Shown here: piece by piece, positions 5,947 to 6,756 of the stretch
How the letters are laid out: each line of letters starts with the position of its first letter
Position numbering within the stretch: the first letter of the stretch is position 1
Made by a program: the position numbers and the translations under genes
The notes under the pieces: generated by a model
What the model was told of the DNA's origin: nothing
The model's input: only the letters and a program-made list of their open reading frames with translations
The model's database searches: none
Assembly (NCBI GenBank): GCA_934463175.1
Contig: CAKSIW010000099.1
Span: forward strand, 1 to 6,756
DNA length: 6,756 nt
Reading direction: 5' to 3'
From: an uncultured Clostridia bacterium
GTDB taxonomy: Bacteria > Bacillota > Clostridia > Monoglobales > Monoglobaceae

Positions 5947-6756
5947 TTATCTTGAGAGATAGTTGTAGATTATCATTGCGGAATCTGCACGGCTGATTGG
6001 TGCGTTCGGATTAAACATACCGTTTTCGTCACCGTGGAAAACACCCATTGCGCTGAGAATTGCAATTGCACCGCAGTTCGATGTCACATCCGCATACGGC
6101 TTTATGAAAATTCCGTCAAGCGCCGCATATTCCTCAATGCCGAGAGCGCGGATCAGATATACGGCAGCGGTTTCTCTGGTCACTTCGGCGTCGGGGTTCA
6201 CTTCATCGTCCTTGAGGATTCTCATGCGTCTTGCTGACATATAAGGGCTGAAGCCTCCGTCAAAGGCACTTGTGAGGAGCATTATGAAGTCGCTCTGCGT
6301 GATTTTTTCATCAGGTCTGAATGTTCCGCCCTCAAAGCTGATTCCGTATTTTGCAAGCTCGCTGACTGCCGATTCTGCATAATGACCGCTCAAATCGCTG
6401 TATTCGGGAAGAGAAAACTCAACATATTCCTCACCGTCAGCGTCGAGAAGCTTTCCGCTGAATGCGTCAATCGTCCACGGCTTTTCGCCGTCAAGGACAT
6501 ATACGGGTACATAAATGTCAAAGTCCGTTGATTTTTCGCTCTTTGTCTGCGGCATATAAACCATTGTATATGCAACATTTTCAAAAAGTGCGCGTCCTGC
6601 CGCGGCTTCATCTATAACACCCTCGGCAGACGGAAATTCATTTTCGGAATAGCTGCTTCCAAAGCTCGAAAGCTTGTTGTCGGCACCGATTGTAATGCTG
6701 ACAGTGTCCGATTCAACGGGAATGTCATTAACATACCTTGTGTAGCTGTAGAGACC
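5947..6756 (-). CDS. YcdB/YcdC-like SLH-domain surface protein, C-terminal part
   Basis: Only the last 269 residues are in the window; the frame is open to the right edge, so the start lies outside. The first ~110 residues resemble one YcdB/YcdC (DUF4901-type) repeat: YTRYVNDIPVESDTVSITI near the start, then DNKLSSFGSSYSENEFP, and VYVLDGEKPWTIDAFSGKLL (about 85-104), following the usual order of 'R-x-N-G-I-P', 'G-x-I-x-S-F' and 'I-D-A-x-T-G'. Three SLH domains follow: 121-165 (LSGHYAESAVSELAKYGI, FRPDEKITQSDF), a shortened one at 170-206 (VTRETAAVYLIRALG), and 219-268 (YADVTSNCGAIAILSAMGV, FNPNAPISRADSAMIIYNYL). The chain stops one residue after the last SLH domain, the common C-terminal anchor arrangement. 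It is expected to be exported and cell-wall bound, although the signal peptide is not visible. YcdB/YcdC function is not established. No clear T-run terminator separates it from the WG/SLH gene 125 bases downstream, so read-through is possible. Confidence 0.85.
   Translation of the reverse strand, partial: GLYSYTRYVNDIPVESDTVSITIGADNKLSSFGSSYSENEFPSAEGVIDEAAAGRALFENVAYTMVYMPQTKSEKSTDFDIYVPVYVLDGEKPWTIDAFSGKLLDADGEEYVEFSLPEYSDLSGHYAESAVSELAKYGISFEGGTFRPDEKITQSDFIMLLTSAFDGGFSPYMSARRMRILKDDEVNPDAEVTRETAAVYLIRALGIEEYAALDGIFIKPYADVTSNCGAIAILSAMGVFHGDENGMFNPNAPISRADSAMIIYNYLSR

Noticed and set aside
1..6756. CRISPR array, insertion sequence, phage or defence genes
   Set aside because: No regularly spaced direct repeats, transposase or integrase motifs, or known defence domains were seen on either strand.

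Overview
The window looks like a chromosomal segment from a low-to-moderate GC Gram-positive bacterium of the Clostridia/Oscillospiraceae type. This is an inference from three things: consensus AGGAGG-type ribosome binding sites, clostridial-looking protein families (NimA-like flavoprotein, short CorA-type transporter, WG-repeat and SLH surface proteins), and the form of the 5S rRNA 3' end at the left edge. I cannot name a species.

Left part (1-450): the last ~49 bases of a 5S rRNA gene and its intrinsic terminator close an rRNA operon. About 350 bases without a convincing gene follow. They hold a perfect 18-bp inverted repeat directly after a TATAAT box and a weak hairpin with a T-run, so a small RNA or a dispersed palindrome is possible but unproven.

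Middle part, + strand (451-3281): a CDP-alcohol phosphatidyltransferase (phospholipid head-group synthesis, membrane), a class I SAM-dependent methyltransferase starting at TTG, then a promoter-led pair made of a NimA-like FMN-binding split-barrel protein and a CorA-family divalent cation transporter. The pair is separated by 13 bases and is probably one operon. A 16-bp perfect hairpin follows and serves as a shared terminator between converging genes.

Right part, - strand (3335-6756): two cell-surface proteins in the same direction. The downstream one (828 aa) has a signal peptide, a long WG-repeat region, three SLH domains and an unassigned C-terminal region of about 180 residues. The upstream one enters from beyond the right edge. 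It has a YcdB/YcdC-like segment followed by three SLH domains and ends exactly after the last one. Both are expected to be exported and held non-covalently on the cell wall through SLH domains.

The most interesting non-coding signal is in the leader of the 828-aa gene. A strong hairpin there can be exchanged for a second pairing that would cover the Shine-Dalgarno sequence, which suggests translational control. I saw no CRISPR array, insertion sequence, tRNA, or defence or phage system.
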